Assembly: GCA_005882215.1 (NCBI GenBank)
Contig: VBCK01000137.1
Coordinates: 1-49,319, forward strand
Origin: Betaproteobacteria bacterium
Lineage (GTDB): Bacteria; Pseudomonadota; Gammaproteobacteria; Burkholderiales; Burkholderiaceae_F
Direction of reading: 5' to 3'
DNA: 49,319 nt
The notes beneath the pieces are model-generated. The model had not been told where the DNA came from. It saw only the letters and a program-made list of their open reading frames with translations, and searched no databases. The translations under genes and the position numbers were made by a program. Below are positions 33,753-42,905 of this stretch, one piece after another (position 1 is the stretch's first letter; each line of letters starts with the position of its first letter).

Positions 33753-34518
33753 AGCGCCGTTGCAATTCGGATTCGACCGCGCGCAGCGTGTCCGAGCGCG
33801 GCACGTCCGGCACGTTGACGCCGGCCCCGACGCCGGACCGTTGCAGCACGTGGCCGAGATCGCCCACCAGGCCGTCGGAGACGTCGATCGCCGCCGTGGC
33901 CAAGCCGCGCAACGCCAGGCCCAGACGCACCCTCGGCTGCGGCCAATCCAGCCGCCGCCGGCAGGCCCGGGCGGATTCCTGATCGAGCCGAACCTGGCCC
34001 AATGCGTGGGCGACCGCCAGCGCGGCGTCGCCCAGCTGGCCTGAAACCCACAGGTCGTCCCCGGCGCGTGCGCCACCCCGCCCGCGCACGCTGCAACGCT
34101 CGACTTCACCGATCGCGGTAACGCAGATCGTCACCGGCCCATCCTGACCCGCGATGCTCGGCGCCCGGGTCGTATCCCCGCCGATCAACTCGCATCCCTC
34201 GCGGCCGGCCAGGTCGAACAGGGCGCGCGAAAAGGCATCGAGCCAGGCCGGGTCGGCGCGCGGCAGCGACAGCGACAGCAGGAAGCACCGGGGGCGTGCA
34301 CCCGCGGCCGCCAGATCCGACAGGTTCACCGCCAGCGCCTTGTGTCCAAGCGAGGCCGGATCGACGCCCGGAAAAAAATGGATGTGCTCGGTCAGGGAGT
34401 CGGTCGTGATCGCGAGCGTGGTGTCGCCGACATCGATCAACGCGCAATCGTCCCCGATGCCTTGTCGTTCGCGCACCGGACGCGCGAAGTAACGCGCGAT
34501 CAGCTCGAACTCGTTCAA
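33496..34518 (-). pseudogene. thiL: Thiamine-monophosphate kinase ThiL, C-terminal part lost at junction with pgpA
   Basis: The first 260 or so residues are a good ThiL: MNEFELIARYF, GIGDDCALID, TLAITTDSLTEHIHF, LGHKALAVNLSDLAAAGA, LIGGDTTRAP, AIDVSDGLVGDLGHVL. ThiL normally continues from the GGEDYEL motif for about 70 more residues. Here the sequence reaches VLAGGD (ending 33733) and then passes directly into pgpA sequence in another frame, so the remaining 79 codons to the stop at 33496 (TPGAPDRAG...) are meaningless translation of pgpA. The start is a TTG at 34516-34518 with a weak ribosome-binding site. The product would lack the C-terminal part of its active-site domain. ThiL makes the essential cofactor thiamine diphosphate, so a second copy or an assembly error should be considered. 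Confidence 0.78.
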
Positions 34519-34548
34519 CGCCAGTGGCCTGTAACAGTCGAACCAGAC

Positions 34549-35040
34549 TCAAGCCGCGCCGGTTTCGTGGACCCGGATCCGGGCAGCCAGTTTGTCCAGC
34601 ACGCCGTTCACGTAACGAAAGCCTTCCGTGGCGCCGAAGTCCTTGGCGAGCTCGACCGCCTCGTTGATGACGACCTTATAGGGCACTTCCGGGCGATGAG
34701 CCAACTCGTAGGTACCGATCAGCAGGATCGAATGCTCGATCGGGCTCAAGTCGGCCAGTGGCCGGTCGATCGCGCCCGCCCAATGCGCGCGCAGCGCCTC
34801 GGCCGTTTCGACCGTGCCCCGGATCAACTCCAGAAAGTACGCCTCGTCGGCCTGACCGTAGCCCGGCCAGGACTTCAGCCGGTCCGCGATCGCCGCGCAA
34901 TCGCCGCCGGCCACCAGCCAGCCGTACAGCCCCTGCAGCGCGAATTCGCGCGCTCGATGCCGGGCACTACGCGCCGAGCCGCCGGCCTTCGGGCGTGGGG
35001 GTGGCATTTCGCTTGATCGCGCGCAGTTCATAGGGGGCAT
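34549..35040 (-). CDS. nusB: Transcription antitermination factor NusB
   Basis: About 163 residues, all-helical RNA-binding factor that acts with NusE at boxA to antiterminate rRNA transcription. The family core is RHRAREFALQGLYGWL, DEAYFLELIRGTV, PLADLSPIEHSILLIGTYEL, PYKVVINEAVELAKDFGATEGFRYVNGVLDKLA. Several starts are possible; I took the ATG at 35040, five bases after the ribH stop and with AGTAGG before it, but ATGs at 35031 and 35007 also work. It follows ribH as in many proteobacteria. Confidence 0.93.
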   Translation of the reverse strand: MPPMNCARSSEMPPPRPKAGGSARSARHRAREFALQGLYGWLVAGGDCAAIADRLKSWPGYGQADEAYFLELIRGTVETAEALRAHWAGAIDRPLADLSPIEHSILLIGTYELAHRPEVPYKVVINEAVELAKDFGATEGFRYVNGVLDKLAARIRVHETGAA

Positions 35041-35045
35041 AGGAC

Positions 35046-35531
35046 CTACTGGGCGCCGTCGTCCTCTCCGCCCTCCTCCAGCGACCACATCAAATTGGCC
35101 ATCTCGACGGCGACGCGCGCGGCCTCGCGGCCCTTCTCGTCGATCCGTTCGCGGGCCTGCGCTTCGTTTTCGGTGGTCAGCACCGCGTTGGCGACCGGAA
35201 TTCCATGCTCCAGCGCGACCCGGCTGATGCCGTGGGCCGACTCGGTCGCGACCACTTCGAAGTGGAACGTGTCGCCGCGGATCACGCAGCCGAGCGCGAT
35301 CAGCGCATCGTAGTCCTGGGCCTGCGCCAGCTTGGACAGAGCGACCGGGACCTCCAGCGCGCCCGGAACCGTCACGTGCGTCACGTCATCGTCGTCCACG
35401 CCCAGCCGGCGCAGCTCGGACACGCACGATTCCAGCAGCGCCTCTCCCGCCCAAGCGTTGAACCGGGACCGCACGATGCCGATCCTCAAGCCGGCCCCGT
35501 CCAGATCCGGAGCGATCGTGTCAAGCGCCAT
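35046..35531 (-). CDS. ribH: 6,7-dimethyl-8-ribityllumazine synthase (RibH)
   Basis: 161-residue enzyme that condenses the RibB product with the pyrimidine from RibD to make lumazine. Motifs: [55 protein letters not shown] (with the catalytic His) and [17 protein letters not shown]. It starts two bases after the ribB-type gene and its stop nearly touches nusB, so the genes are probably one transcript. Size fits the icosahedral or pentameric family. Confidence 0.96.
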   Translation of the reverse strand: MALDTIAPDLDGAGLRIGIVRSRFNAWAGEALLESCVSELRRLGVDDDDVTHVTVPGALEVPVALSKLAQAQDYDALIALGCVIRGDTFHFEVVATESAHGISRVALEHGIPVANAVLTTENEAQARERIDEKGREAARVAVEMANLMWSLEEGGEDDGAQ

Positions 35532-35533
35532 TT

Positions 35534-36685
35534 TTATCCGCCTTCAAGGTAGCCAACCGCGGTCAATCCGAATCCAGCCATCGAAGGCATCTTGCGGGGC
35601 TTGGCCATCAGCCTCATTCTCCCCACGCCCAGATCGCGCAGGATCTGGGCTCCAATGCCGTACGTTCTGAGGTCCACGGCCGCGGTCCGCGGTGCCGAGG
35701 GAACTTCCTCGGGTGCGGACCAGGCCCTGATCCGTTGCTGCAGCTGCAGAGAGCTGTCGCCGCAGTTCAGCAGCACCAGTACGCCGCATCCTTCGCGCGC
35801 GATGATCTGCAGCGCCTTCGCCGGCGGCCAGGCGTGCCCGCCGGCGGCCGCATCGATCAGGTCCAGCACCGACAGCGGCTCATGGACCCTCACCAGAACG
35901 TCGAGTTGCGGTCGCGGTTCACCTCGTACCAGGGCCAGGTGCGTGCCGTCGCCGGGCAGGTCGCGGTAGGCGATCAGTTGGAACTCTCCTGCGTGCGTCT
36001 GCACGGTCCGGCTGCCGACCCGCTCGATCAGCGACTCGGTCGCGGCACGATACTGAATCAGGTCGGCGATCGAGCCCAGCCTCAGCCCATGCCGGCGGGC
36101 GAATTCGACCAGATCCGGCAGGCGGGCCATCGTGCCGTCATCGTTCATGATCTCGCACAGCACCGCGCTCGGACTCAGGCCGGCCAGGCGCGCGAGGTCG
36201 CAGCAGGCCTCGGTATGCCCGGCCCGCATCAGCACGCCGCCGGGTCGGGCCACCAACGGAAATACGTGACCCGGCTGCACGATCTGCTCGGGTTTCGCGT
36301 CGGGCCGTGACGCGACCCGGATCGTGTGCGCCCGATCGGCCGCCGAGATTCCCGTGGTCACGCCTTCGGCCGCCTCGATCGACACCGTGAAGTTGGTTCC
36401 GTGCACGGAGCGGTTGTCCTGCGACATCGGCGTCAACCGCAGCCGGCGGGCGTGCTCCTCGGTCACCGGCATGCAGATCAGGCCGCGCCCGAACTTGGCC
36501 AGAAAATTGACTTTTTCCGGGGTCACGAAGTCGGCAGCGAACACCAGATCGCCCTCGTTCTCGCGGTCCTCGTCGTCTACCAGCACAACCAGGTTGCCGC
36601 GGCCGATCTCTTCGATGATCTGGGCCGTCGACGCGATGGGCGTGGCCGATCCGAATCCGGGCGTCGAGCGGGTCGGAGAAAGCAT
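35534..36685 (-). CDS. ribB: 3,4-dihydroxy-2-butanone 4-phosphate synthase with degenerate GTP cyclohydrolase II domain (RibBX type)
   Basis: 383 residues. Residues 1-205 are RibB, with [53 protein letters not shown] and [14 protein letters not shown], which makes the four-carbon unit of riboflavin. The rest aligns in layout to the RibA half of RibBA, but the zinc site CxxGDxxxSxxCxC and its loop are not present; the region reads [19 protein letters not shown] instead. It therefore should have only RibB activity, as proposed for RibBX proteins. GTP cyclohydrolase II must be elsewhere. It lies between ribE and ribH. Confidence 0.88.
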   Translation of the reverse strand: MLSPTRSTPGFGSATPIASTAQIIEEIGRGNLVVLVDDEDRENEGDLVFAADFVTPEKVNFLAKFGRGLICMPVTEEHARRLRLTPMSQDNRSVHGTNFTVSIEAAEGVTTGISAADRAHTIRVASRPDAKPEQIVQPGHVFPLVARPGGVLMRAGHTEACCDLARLAGLSPSAVLCEIMNDDGTMARLPDLVEFARRHGLRLGSIADLIQYRAATESLIERVGSRTVQTHAGEFQLIAYRDLPGDGTHLALVRGEPRPQLDVLVRVHEPLSVLDLIDAAAGGHAWPPAKALQIIAREGCGVLVLLNCGDSSLQLQQRIRAWSAPEEVPSAPRTAAVDLRTYGIGAQILRDLGVGRMRLMAKPRKMPSMAGFGLTAVGYLEGG

Positions 36686-36698
36686 AGGGGAACGAATT

Positions 36699-37325
36699 CT
36701 AGGTCCTTTTGCCGCTCAGGGCGGGGGCCATCAGTGAAATCATGCGCTCGGCATAGCGCGCCAGCGGGTCCACCTCCAGATTCACACGCTGCCCCGGCAG
36801 CAGCCGCCCGAGCGTCGTTGCGGCCAGCGTATGCGGAATCAGGTTGATCGTGACATCGCAAGCATGCTCGGAGTCCTCGACTCGATTGATGGTCAGGCTC
36901 ACCCCGTCGACCGCGAGCGATCCCTTGAACGCCAGGCACGCGGCGATCGATCTTGGTGCACGCAGCCGCAGCTCGCTCGAATCCCCGGCCGGCAGGATGC
37001 TGACCACGGTGCCGACCGCATCGACGTGACCCAGCACCAGGTGACCCCCGATCCGATCACCCACCGCGAGCGACAACTCCAGGTTCACCGGTCCGCAGCG
37101 ATCCAGGTTGGCTGTCCTGGCCAGTGTCTCCTCGGACAAGTCCGCCTGAAAGCGCCCGCCGTCGATCGCCGTCACGGTCAGGCAGCAGCCGTTGACCGCA
37201 ATGCTGTCGCCTACGTTCAGGCTGGCCGCACCGATCGGTTCAGACCGCACCAGCACGTGTACGCCCGGCTCGCGACGCTCCACCTGTTCGATCTGCCCGA
37301 CCGCCTGGATGATTCCGGTGAACAT
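36699..37325 (-). CDS. ribE: Riboflavin synthase alpha chain (RibE)
   Basis: 208-residue trimeric enzyme with two lumazine-binding beta-barrels that dismutates lumazine to riboflavin. The N-terminal barrel begins MFTGIIQAVGQI and contains SIAVNGCCLTVT; the second has GGHLVLGHVDAVG and SLAVDGVSLTIN. Length and both repeats are normal. Its end lies 13 bases before the ribB gene. Part of the ribD-ribE-ribB-ribH series. Confidence 0.97.
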   Translation of the reverse strand: MFTGIIQAVGQIEQVERREPGVHVLVRSEPIGAASLNVGDSIAVNGCCLTVTAIDGGRFQADLSEETLARTANLDRCGPVNLELSLAVGDRIGGHLVLGHVDAVGTVVSILPAGDSSELRLRAPRSIAACLAFKGSLAVDGVSLTINRVEDSEHACDVTINLIPHTLAATTLGRLLPGQRVNLEVDPLARYAERMISLMAPALSGKRT

Positions 37326-37365
37326 GGGCTATTGAAAAATCGTGATCCCCGGTCGCCGGCCGCAG

Positions 37366-38460
37366 TCATTGAACTCGGGCCAGCAGGCGCACGTCGTCGC
37401 CGATCCGGGCCACCTCGCGCAGCGTCAGGCGCCTGATCTGCGTCAGGCTGGTCACCGCCGGCAAATCGATCATCGGCTGGCCGGGACCGATCAGGCACGG
37501 CGCCAGATATGCGAGCAGCTCGTCGACCAGGCCCGCCTGCACCAGCGACCCGTTCAGTCGGGAACCGGCCTCCACGTGCACCTCGTTGATTCCGCGCCGA
37601 GCCAGCTCCCGCATCAGGGCCGCCAGATCGACCTTGCCGCCGGCGTTGGCGGCCACCTCGATCACTTCGACATTGCGCGCGGCCAGCTGCTCGGCCTTAT
37701 GAGGATCACCGCGCGTGCAAGCCACCAGCACCGGGTGCCCATCGAACAGGCGTGCCTGCGGTGTCACCTCGAAGCGGCTGTCGACCAGCACTTTCAAAGG
37801 TTGCCGTGGGGTCTCGACCAGGCGAACCGACAGCCTTGGATCGTCGGAGCGGACCGTACCGATCCCGCTGAGCACCGCGCACGAACGGGCCCGCCATGCG
37901 TGCCCATCGGCGCGCGCGGCGTCCGACGTGATCCATTGGGACGACCCGTTCTCCAGCCCGGTGCGACCGTCCAGGCTGGCGGCGACCTTGATCCGCACCC
38001 AGGGTCGGCCGCGGGTCATGCGGGAGAAAAATCCGGCGTTCATCTCGATCGCGTCCTGCTTCAGCAGTCCGCAGCGCACGTCGATGCCCGCCTGGCGCAG
38101 CACTTCGAGCCCCCGCCCGCCGACCTGCGGATTGGGGTCCTCGACGGCCGCGATCACCATCGACACATGCGCTTCGATCAGCGCCGTGGCACACGGCGGC
38201 GTGCGCCCGAAATGAGCGCACGGCTCCAGCGTGACGTAGACGTGCGCACCGTGCAGGTCGCTGCCCGACCGGCGCGCATCCAGCAGTGCCTCGATCTCCG
38301 CATGATTGGAGCCCGGCCGCTGGGTGAAGCCTTCGCCGATGATGCGCCCCTCGCGCACCACCACGCAGCCCACCCGCGGGTTCGGGGTCGCGTGCACCAT
38401 CGCTTTGGCCGCGAGCTCCAGGGCGCGCGACATGAAGCGGTGATCCGCGTCCGTGTACAT
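37366..38460 (-). CDS. ribD: Bifunctional pyrimidine deaminase/reductase RibD
   Basis: 364 residues. The N-terminal zinc deaminase domain has SNHAEIEAL (HAE) and VYVTLEPCAHFGRTPPC (PCxHxGxTPPC), and the C-terminal reductase domain has VRIKVAASLDGRTG, SQWITSDAARADGH and EVHVEAGSRLNGSLV. It performs the second and third steps of riboflavin synthesis. I chose the ATG at 38460 (MYTDADHRFMSRA), since residues before it are unrelated. No FMN riboswitch was recognised in the bases upstream; a terminator there separates it from hsp20. Confidence 0.96.
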   Translation of the reverse strand: MYTDADHRFMSRALELAAKAMVHATPNPRVGCVVVREGRIIGEGFTQRPGSNHAEIEALLDARRSGSDLHGAHVYVTLEPCAHFGRTPPCATALIEAHVSMVIAAVEDPNPQVGGRGLEVLRQAGIDVRCGLLKQDAIEMNAGFFSRMTRGRPWVRIKVAASLDGRTGLENGSSQWITSDAARADGHAWRARSCAVLSGIGTVRSDDPRLSVRLVETPRQPLKVLVDSRFEVTPQARLFDGHPVLVACTRGDPHKAEQLAARNVEVIEVAANAGGKVDLAALMRELARRGINEVHVEAGSRLNGSLVQAGLVDELLAYLAPCLIGPGQPMIDLPAVTSLTQIRRLTLREVARIGDDVRLLARVQ

Positions 38461-38505
38461 GCGCGCCGATTCTACGCAGTCGGCGCGCTGCGCTCGCCGC
38501 AACGG

Positions 38506-38529
38506 AAAAACCGGGCGCGTCGGCCCGGT
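38506..38529 (-). terminator. Intrinsic terminator of the hsp20 gene
   Basis: Minus strand: ACCGGGC (38523-38529), six-base loop, GCCCGGT (38510-38516), followed by TTTT and CC. It lies 39 bases after the hsp20 stop and before ribD, so ribD probably has its own promoter in the 45 bases left or receives read-through. Confidence 0.75.
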
Positions 38530-38567
38530 CGTTCCGTCGCCTGTCGGCGGTTTCGAAAGGCGGCGCC

Positions 38568-39008
38568 TTAGCGGACGGCCAGGCGCTTGCTCATCACCTG
38601 GGCGCGCTTCGGCAGGGTCAGGCGCAGCACGCCGTTTTCGAAGGCCGCATCCGCGCCCTCTTCGGTCACCTCGACCGGCAACTCGAAGCTGCGCGCGTAG
38701 CTGGTCGCAAAGCGCTCGGTGTGAAGCAGCTTTTCGCCATTCTTCACTTCGCGTTCGGCCTTGTTCTCGGCCGTGATGGAAACCCGGGGCCCATCGATGC
38801 TGACCTGGATGTCCTCCTTGCGAACACCGGGCAGATCGACGGACACCGCATACTTGTCACCCTTGTCGACCACGTCCAACCGGGCGCGAACAGCCGCCGG
38901 AAGTTCCGCCGTGCGCAGCGGGACGGTCCAGCCGGTCCGGTTGAAAAAGTCGCTGAAAAGTTCGTCAATCAGGGAGCCCACCGGCTCTCGTCGCGTGATT
39001 TGGCTCAT
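38568..39008 (-). CDS. Small heat-shock protein, Hsp20 family
   Basis: 146-residue ATP-independent holdase with an alpha-crystallin domain. It begins MSQITRREPVGSLIDELFSDFF, and the domain runs from VRARLDVVDKGDKYAVSVDLPGV to ENGVLRLTLPKRAQ, the conserved GVLxLxxPK closing motif. The ATG at 39008 is preceded by GGGAGAGAAG. No CIRCE or ROSE-type RNA thermometer was evident. It is wedged between nrdR and ribD, which are commonly neighbours, so this looks like an insertion into a conserved gene order. Confidence 0.95.
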   Translation of the reverse strand: MSQITRREPVGSLIDELFSDFFNRTGWTVPLRTAELPAAVRARLDVVDKGDKYAVSVDLPGVRKEDIQVSIDGPRVSITAENKAEREVKNGEKLLHTERFATSYARSFELPVEVTEEGADAAFENGVLRLTLPKRAQVMSKRLAVR

Positions 39009-39078
39009 CGTCTTCTCTCCCAAGGTTCGTGGGGCCAGGCCCCGTACAACCCGGCAGATGGGGTTGGCCAGCGCGAAT

Positions 39079-39546
39079 TCAAGCGCGGCGACGCCGCGGC
39101 GGCCGTACTTCCTTCACGACTTCGGCGAATTCGTCGACGTCCTCGAAGCTGCGGTAGACGGAGGCGAACCGTATGTAGGCGACCTTGTCCAGCCGCTTCA
39201 GCTCGCGCATCACCAGCTCGCCCAGCTTCTCGCTCTTGACTTCGCGCTGCGCCGAGGACAGCAGCTTGTCCTCGATCCGGCCGATCGCATCATCGACCGC
39301 CTCGCGCGGCACCGGGCGCTTGCGCAACGCCAGCAGCATCGAGGCGCGCAGCTTGTTCCGGTCGTACTCGGCCCGGCTGCCGCCGCGCTTGACGATCGAG
39401 GGCAGCGCCAGCTCGACCCGTTCGTACGTCGTGAAACGCTTGTCGCAGCCCAGGCAGCGCCGCCGCCTTCGGATCGAGGCGCCTTCGTCCGAGGCGCGCG
39501 AATCGATCACCTGAGTGTCGGACTTGGCGCAGAAAGGGCACTTCAT
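39079..39546 (-). CDS. nrdR: Transcriptional repressor NrdR
   Basis: 155-residue repressor of ribonucleotide reductase genes. A zinc ribbon with [10 protein letters not shown] (C3, C6) and [14 protein letters not shown] (C31, C34) is followed by an ATP-cone domain ([19 protein letters not shown]) that senses ATP/dATP. Length is standard. The ATG at 39546 overlaps the dtd stop (ATGA). An nrd operon is not in the window. Confidence 0.97.
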   Translation of the reverse strand: MKCPFCAKSDTQVIDSRASDEGASIRRRRRCLGCDKRFTTYERVELALPSIVKRGGSRAEYDRNKLRASMLLALRKRPVPREAVDDAIGRIEDKLLSSAQREVKSEKLGELVMRELKRLDKVAYIRFASVYRSFEDVDEFAEVVKEVRPPRRRRA

Positions 39547-40001
39547 CCGGCCGAGACCCCGGGGCGGATCTGCAGCCAGAACGTTACCGGCCCCTCGTTG
39601 ATCAGCGCGACCTGCATCGTCGCGCCAAAGCGCCCGGCCGCTACCGGCGAGTAGATGGTCCGGGCACGCTCGACCATATAGTCGAAAAGAACCCTGGCGC
39701 GCTCGGGAGCGGCCGCCGGGGAAAAACCGGGCCGCAGTCCGCTCGAGGTATCGGCAGCCAGCGTGAACTGTGGAACCAGAAGCAAGCCCCCTTCAACCGA
39801 TCTGAGGCCCCGGTTCATCCGTCCCGCCTGGTCGGCGAATACCCGGTAATCCAATATTCTTTCGAGCAGCGCGTCGGCTTCGCGCTCGCGATCTTCGCGC
39901 TCCGCGCAAACCAGCGCCAGCAGCCCGATCCCGATCGTACCGACCAGCTCCGCCTCAACGCGCACGCTGGCCTGCGACACGCGTTGTATCAGCGCGATCA
40001 T
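39543..40001 (-). CDS. dtd: D-aminoacyl-tRNA deacylase (Dtd)
   Basis: 152-residue homodimeric editing enzyme that removes D-amino acids and glycine from mischarged tRNAs. The two signature motifs are the SQFTL box, which here reads VPQFTLAAD (Pro for Ser), and NEGPVTFWL (Gly-cisPro pair that gives chiral specificity). It starts [13 protein letters not shown]; two ATGs in a row (40004, 40001) are possible, and I took the second. The Ser to Pro change is unusual but the rest of the site is intact. It is the first gene of the minus-strand series leading to nrdR. Confidence 0.93.
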   Translation of the reverse strand: MIALIQRVSQASVRVEAELVGTIGIGLLALVCAEREDREREADALLERILDYRVFADQAGRMNRGLRSVEGGLLLVPQFTLAADTSSGLRPGFSPAAAPERARVLFDYMVERARTIYSPVAAGRFGATMQVALINEGPVTFWLQIRPGVSAG

Positions 40002-40215
40002 CATCGCATTTTAGGGGCCCACGGGGTTTATCGGCCCCGGGTGCAGCCTGCGCAGCAAAATCAGCACTTCATCGCAATCGGCTGGCGGCTCCCCCTGGCC
40101 CTGCCAACATTCGCGCCGGGGCGGGTCCTTGTCATGACCCGATGGTCTTTAGGGACGGGCCGGTCGGATGGCAACCTACAATCGGTCCGGCCTTTGGGGG
40201 GATCAAACGATTTCG

Positions 40216-41721
40216 ATGTCCAGGCGTTCGGCCGCATCGGCAGCACTCGCGGCGATTGCGCTGACTTCCTGCGCAGTCGGGCCGGACTTCAAGCGCCCGG
40301 ATGCGTCGCAGGCCGACCGTTACATCGAGAGCCCGCTGCCGGACGCGACGGCGGGCACCGACGTCGCGCATGGGGGCGCCCAGCAGTTCAACGTGGGCGG
40401 GGAGTTGCAGCAGCAATGGTGGGCCCTGTTTCGGTCGGAGCCGCTCGACCGCCTGATCGAGCAGGCGCTGCGCGACAGCCCCACCGTCGCTGCGGCACAG
40501 GCCTCGCTGCGGCAGGCGCAGGAGACGCTGGCGGCCCAACGGGGGGCGACCTGGCCCACCGTCAACGGCCAGTTGAGCGCCCAACGCGAGCAGTTTGCCG
40601 GCGCGTCGGTCGGTCAGTCCGGAACCAGCGTTTTCACGCTGTACAACGCATCGGTCAACGTGTCGTACACGCTGGACCTGTTCGGAAGCATCCGGCGCCA
40701 GCTCGAGGCATTGCGGGCGCAGGTCGATAACGCGAATTTCCAGCTGCAGGCGACGTACCTGGCTCTGACCGCGAACCTGGCGACCACGGCGATCCGCGAA
40801 GCCTCGCTGCGGGCCCAGATCCAGGCCACCGGGGAAATCGAAAAGCTGCAGCAGGATCAGCTCCAGATCGTGGAACGGCGATTCAACCTGGGCGCGGTCA
40901 CGCGCTCCGACGTGCTGGCCGAGCGAACTGCGCTGGCTCAGACGCGGGCGACGCTGCCGGGCCTGCAGCGCCAGCTGTCCCAACTGCGCCACCAGCTCGC
41001 GCTGTACGCCGGCCAGCCGCCGGAGGCGGCGGGATTGCCCGCGTTCGAGCTGGATGGCCTGGAGCTGCCGCTGCAGTTGCCGGTCAGCGTGCCGTCGAAC
41101 CTGGTGCGGCAACGACCCGATATCCTGTCCGCCGAAGCGCTACTGCACGCTGCCAGCGCGCGGGTCGGCGTGGCCACGGCCAACCTGTATCCGCAGATCA
41201 CCTTGTCGGGCAATTTCGGGTGGGAGTCGCTGAGCCTGAGCCAGCTGTTCAAGCCGGATTCGAACGTGTGGGGGATAGGCCCAGGGCTGGTGGCGCCGAT
41301 CTTCAGCGGCGGGCAGCTCCAGGCCAACCGGCGGGCGGCGGTCGCCGCCTTCGATGCCGCCGCCGCCAACTATCGCCAGACCGTGTTGACGGCCTTCGTC
41401 AACGTGGCGGACGCACTGCGCGCCCTGCAGACCGACGCGCTGGCGTTGCAGGCCCAGATCGAGGCCCAGCGGCAGGCGCATGACGCCTTCACGATGGCGT
41501 CGTACCAGTTCAACGTCGGCGGTGCGAGCTACCTGACCTTGCTGAACGCGCAACAGCAGTTTCAGCAGACCCGGATCGCCGTCGTACAGGCGCAAGCCGA
41601 TCGGTTCGCCGACACGGTCGCACTGTTCCAGGCGCTGGGCGGTGGCTGGTGGAATGAAGCGCCCTCAGCCCCGCCGCAGAGCGAGACAAAAGGAACCGTG
41701 GCTTCGGACAGGACGAATTGA
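40216..41721 (+). CDS. Outer-membrane efflux channel lipoprotein, NodT/OprM family
   Basis: 501-residue TolC-like outer-membrane factor. A lipoprotein signal ends LTSCAVGPDF, the usual start of this family. Two repeats of the channel motif follow, with QQWWALFRSEPLDRLIEQAL, the alpha-barrel coiled coils, PSNLVRQRPDILSAEALLHAA and a second helical repeat. It forms the exit duct for the RND pump encoded downstream. The ATG at 40216 gives the lipobox; an ATG at 40168 would add 16 residues. A TACAAT hexamer at 40177-40182 may be the operon -10, which would place transcription start after 40168. No TetR/LysR regulator is adjacent. Confidence 0.93.
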   Translation: MSRRSAASAALAAIALTSCAVGPDFKRPDASQADRYIESPLPDATAGTDVAHGGAQQFNVGGELQQQWWALFRSEPLDRLIEQALRDSPTVAAAQASLRQAQETLAAQRGATWPTVNGQLSAQREQFAGASVGQSGTSVFTLYNASVNVSYTLDLFGSIRRQLEALRAQVDNANFQLQATYLALTANLATTAIREASLRAQIQATGEIEKLQQDQLQIVERRFNLGAVTRSDVLAERTALAQTRATLPGLQRQLSQLRHQLALYAGQPPEAAGLPAFELDGLELPLQLPVSVPSNLVRQRPDILSAEALLHAASARVGVATANLYPQITLSGNFGWESLSLSQLFKPDSNVWGIGPGLVAPIFSGGQLQANRRAAVAAFDAAAANYRQTVLTAFVNVADALRALQTDALALQAQIEAQRQAHDAFTMASYQFNVGGASYLTLLNAQQQFQQTRIAVVQAQADRFADTVALFQALGGGWWNEAPSAPPQSETKGTVASDRTN

Positions 41722-41723
41722 CG

Positions 41724-42905
41724 ATGGCCGCTGGCGATAGAAAGCCTTCGATGAAGAAACGGATGACGATCATGCTGATCGCGGTCTTCGGGTTGATCGG
41801 CGTGGTGGTCGGCTGGAACCTGCTGACGGCCGCGATGATGCAGAAATCCCTGGGGGCGGGCGGAATGCCGCCGGCGACGGTTTCGACCACGACGGCTCAC
41901 GCCCAGGACTGGCAGGAAACGATGGACGCGGTCGGATCGCTGCGCGCCGTGCGCGGCGTCGATGTGAGCACCGAAATCGCGGGACTGGTGCGGCGCCTGA
42001 ACTTCGCGTCCGGCGCCGATGTCGCCCCCGGCGCCGTGCTGGTGGAGCTGAACTCGGACGCGGAGCGGGCCCAGGTCGAGGCGCTGAAGGTGGCGCTCGA
42101 GTTGGCGCAGACCACGCTGAAGCGCGACCGCGAACAATTGACGGTGCAGGCGGTCAGCCAGGCCACCATCGACAACGACGAGGCCGATCTGCGCTCGAAG
42201 AAGGCGCAACTGTCCCAGATGCAGGCGACGTTGGAGAAAAAGACGATCCTGGCTCCGTTCGCCGGGCGCCTGGGCATCAGCACGGTCGCGCCGGGTCAGT
42301 ACCTGAACGCGGGCGACAAGATCGTGTCCTTGCAGGCAATCAACCCGATCTACCTCGACTTTTACCTGCCACAGCAGCAGGTATCCCGGATCATGCGCGG
42401 CCAGCCGGTGGCCGTAACCACCGATGCCTGGCCCGGGCGCGAGTTCCCGGGCAAGATCTCGGCGCTCAACTCGATGGTCGACACGGCCACCCGCAACATC
42501 CAGATCGAGGCAACAATCGCCAATGCGGATCGCGCGCTGCTGCCCGGGATGTACGCCAAGGTCAATGTGCAAGTGGGCGTTGTGCAGCGCTACATCACAT
42601 TGCCGCAGGCCGCCGTGACCTACAACCCGTACGGGGCCTCGGTGTACCTGGCGCAGCCGGGCGGACCCGCCAAGCCCGGCGAGCCCACCAAGGCCGGCGC
42701 GAGCGAACCGGCGCTGGTCGCCACCCAGACGTTCGTCACACTGGGTCCGACGCGCGGCGACCAGGTCGCCGTCGTCAAGGGGATCCAGGAAGGCGACACG
42801 GTGGTCACCAGTGGACAGATGAAGCTGCGTCCCGGCACGCCGCTGATCGTGAACAACTCGGTCGTTCCGCGCAACGATCCGAAGCCGAGGCCGCAGGAGC
42901 AATGA
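41724..42905 (+). CDS. RND efflux periplasmic adaptor (HlyD/MexE-type membrane fusion protein)
   Basis: About 393 residues. A single N-terminal membrane helix (TIMLIAVFGLIGVVVGWNLL) is followed by a lipoyl half (GSLRAVRGVDVSTEIAGLV), an alpha-hairpin rich in Gln and Lys, the second lipoyl half (TILAPFAGRLGISTVAPGQYL), and beta-barrel and membrane-proximal domains. It joins the pump and channel across the periplasm. An ATG at 41751 is an alternative start nearer to the helix. A short insert of Pro/Gly (GPAKPGEPTKAGASEP) lies in the C-terminal domain. Its last codons overlap the permease start (4 bases). Confidence 0.92.
   Translation: MAAGDRKPSMKKRMTIMLIAVFGLIGVVVGWNLLTAAMMQKSLGAGGMPPATVSTTTAHAQDWQETMDAVGSLRAVRGVDVSTEIAGLVRRLNFASGADVAPGAVLVELNSDAERAQVEALKVALELAQTTLKRDREQLTVQAVSQATIDNDEADLRSKKAQLSQMQATLEKKTILAPFAGRLGISTVAPGQYLNAGDKIVSLQAINPIYLDFYLPQQQVSRIMRGQPVAVTTDAWPGREFPGKISALNSMVDTATRNIQIEATIANADRALLPGMYAKVNVQVGVVQRYITLPQAAVTYNPYGASVYLAQPGGPAKPGEPTKAGASEPALVATQTFVTLGPTRGDQVAVVKGIQEGDTVVTSGQMKLRPGTPLIVNNSVVPRNDPKPRPQEQ

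Noticed and set aside
38461..38567. FMN riboswitch ahead of ribD
   Set aside because: The short gap contains the hsp20 terminator and lacks the conserved RFN element blocks.
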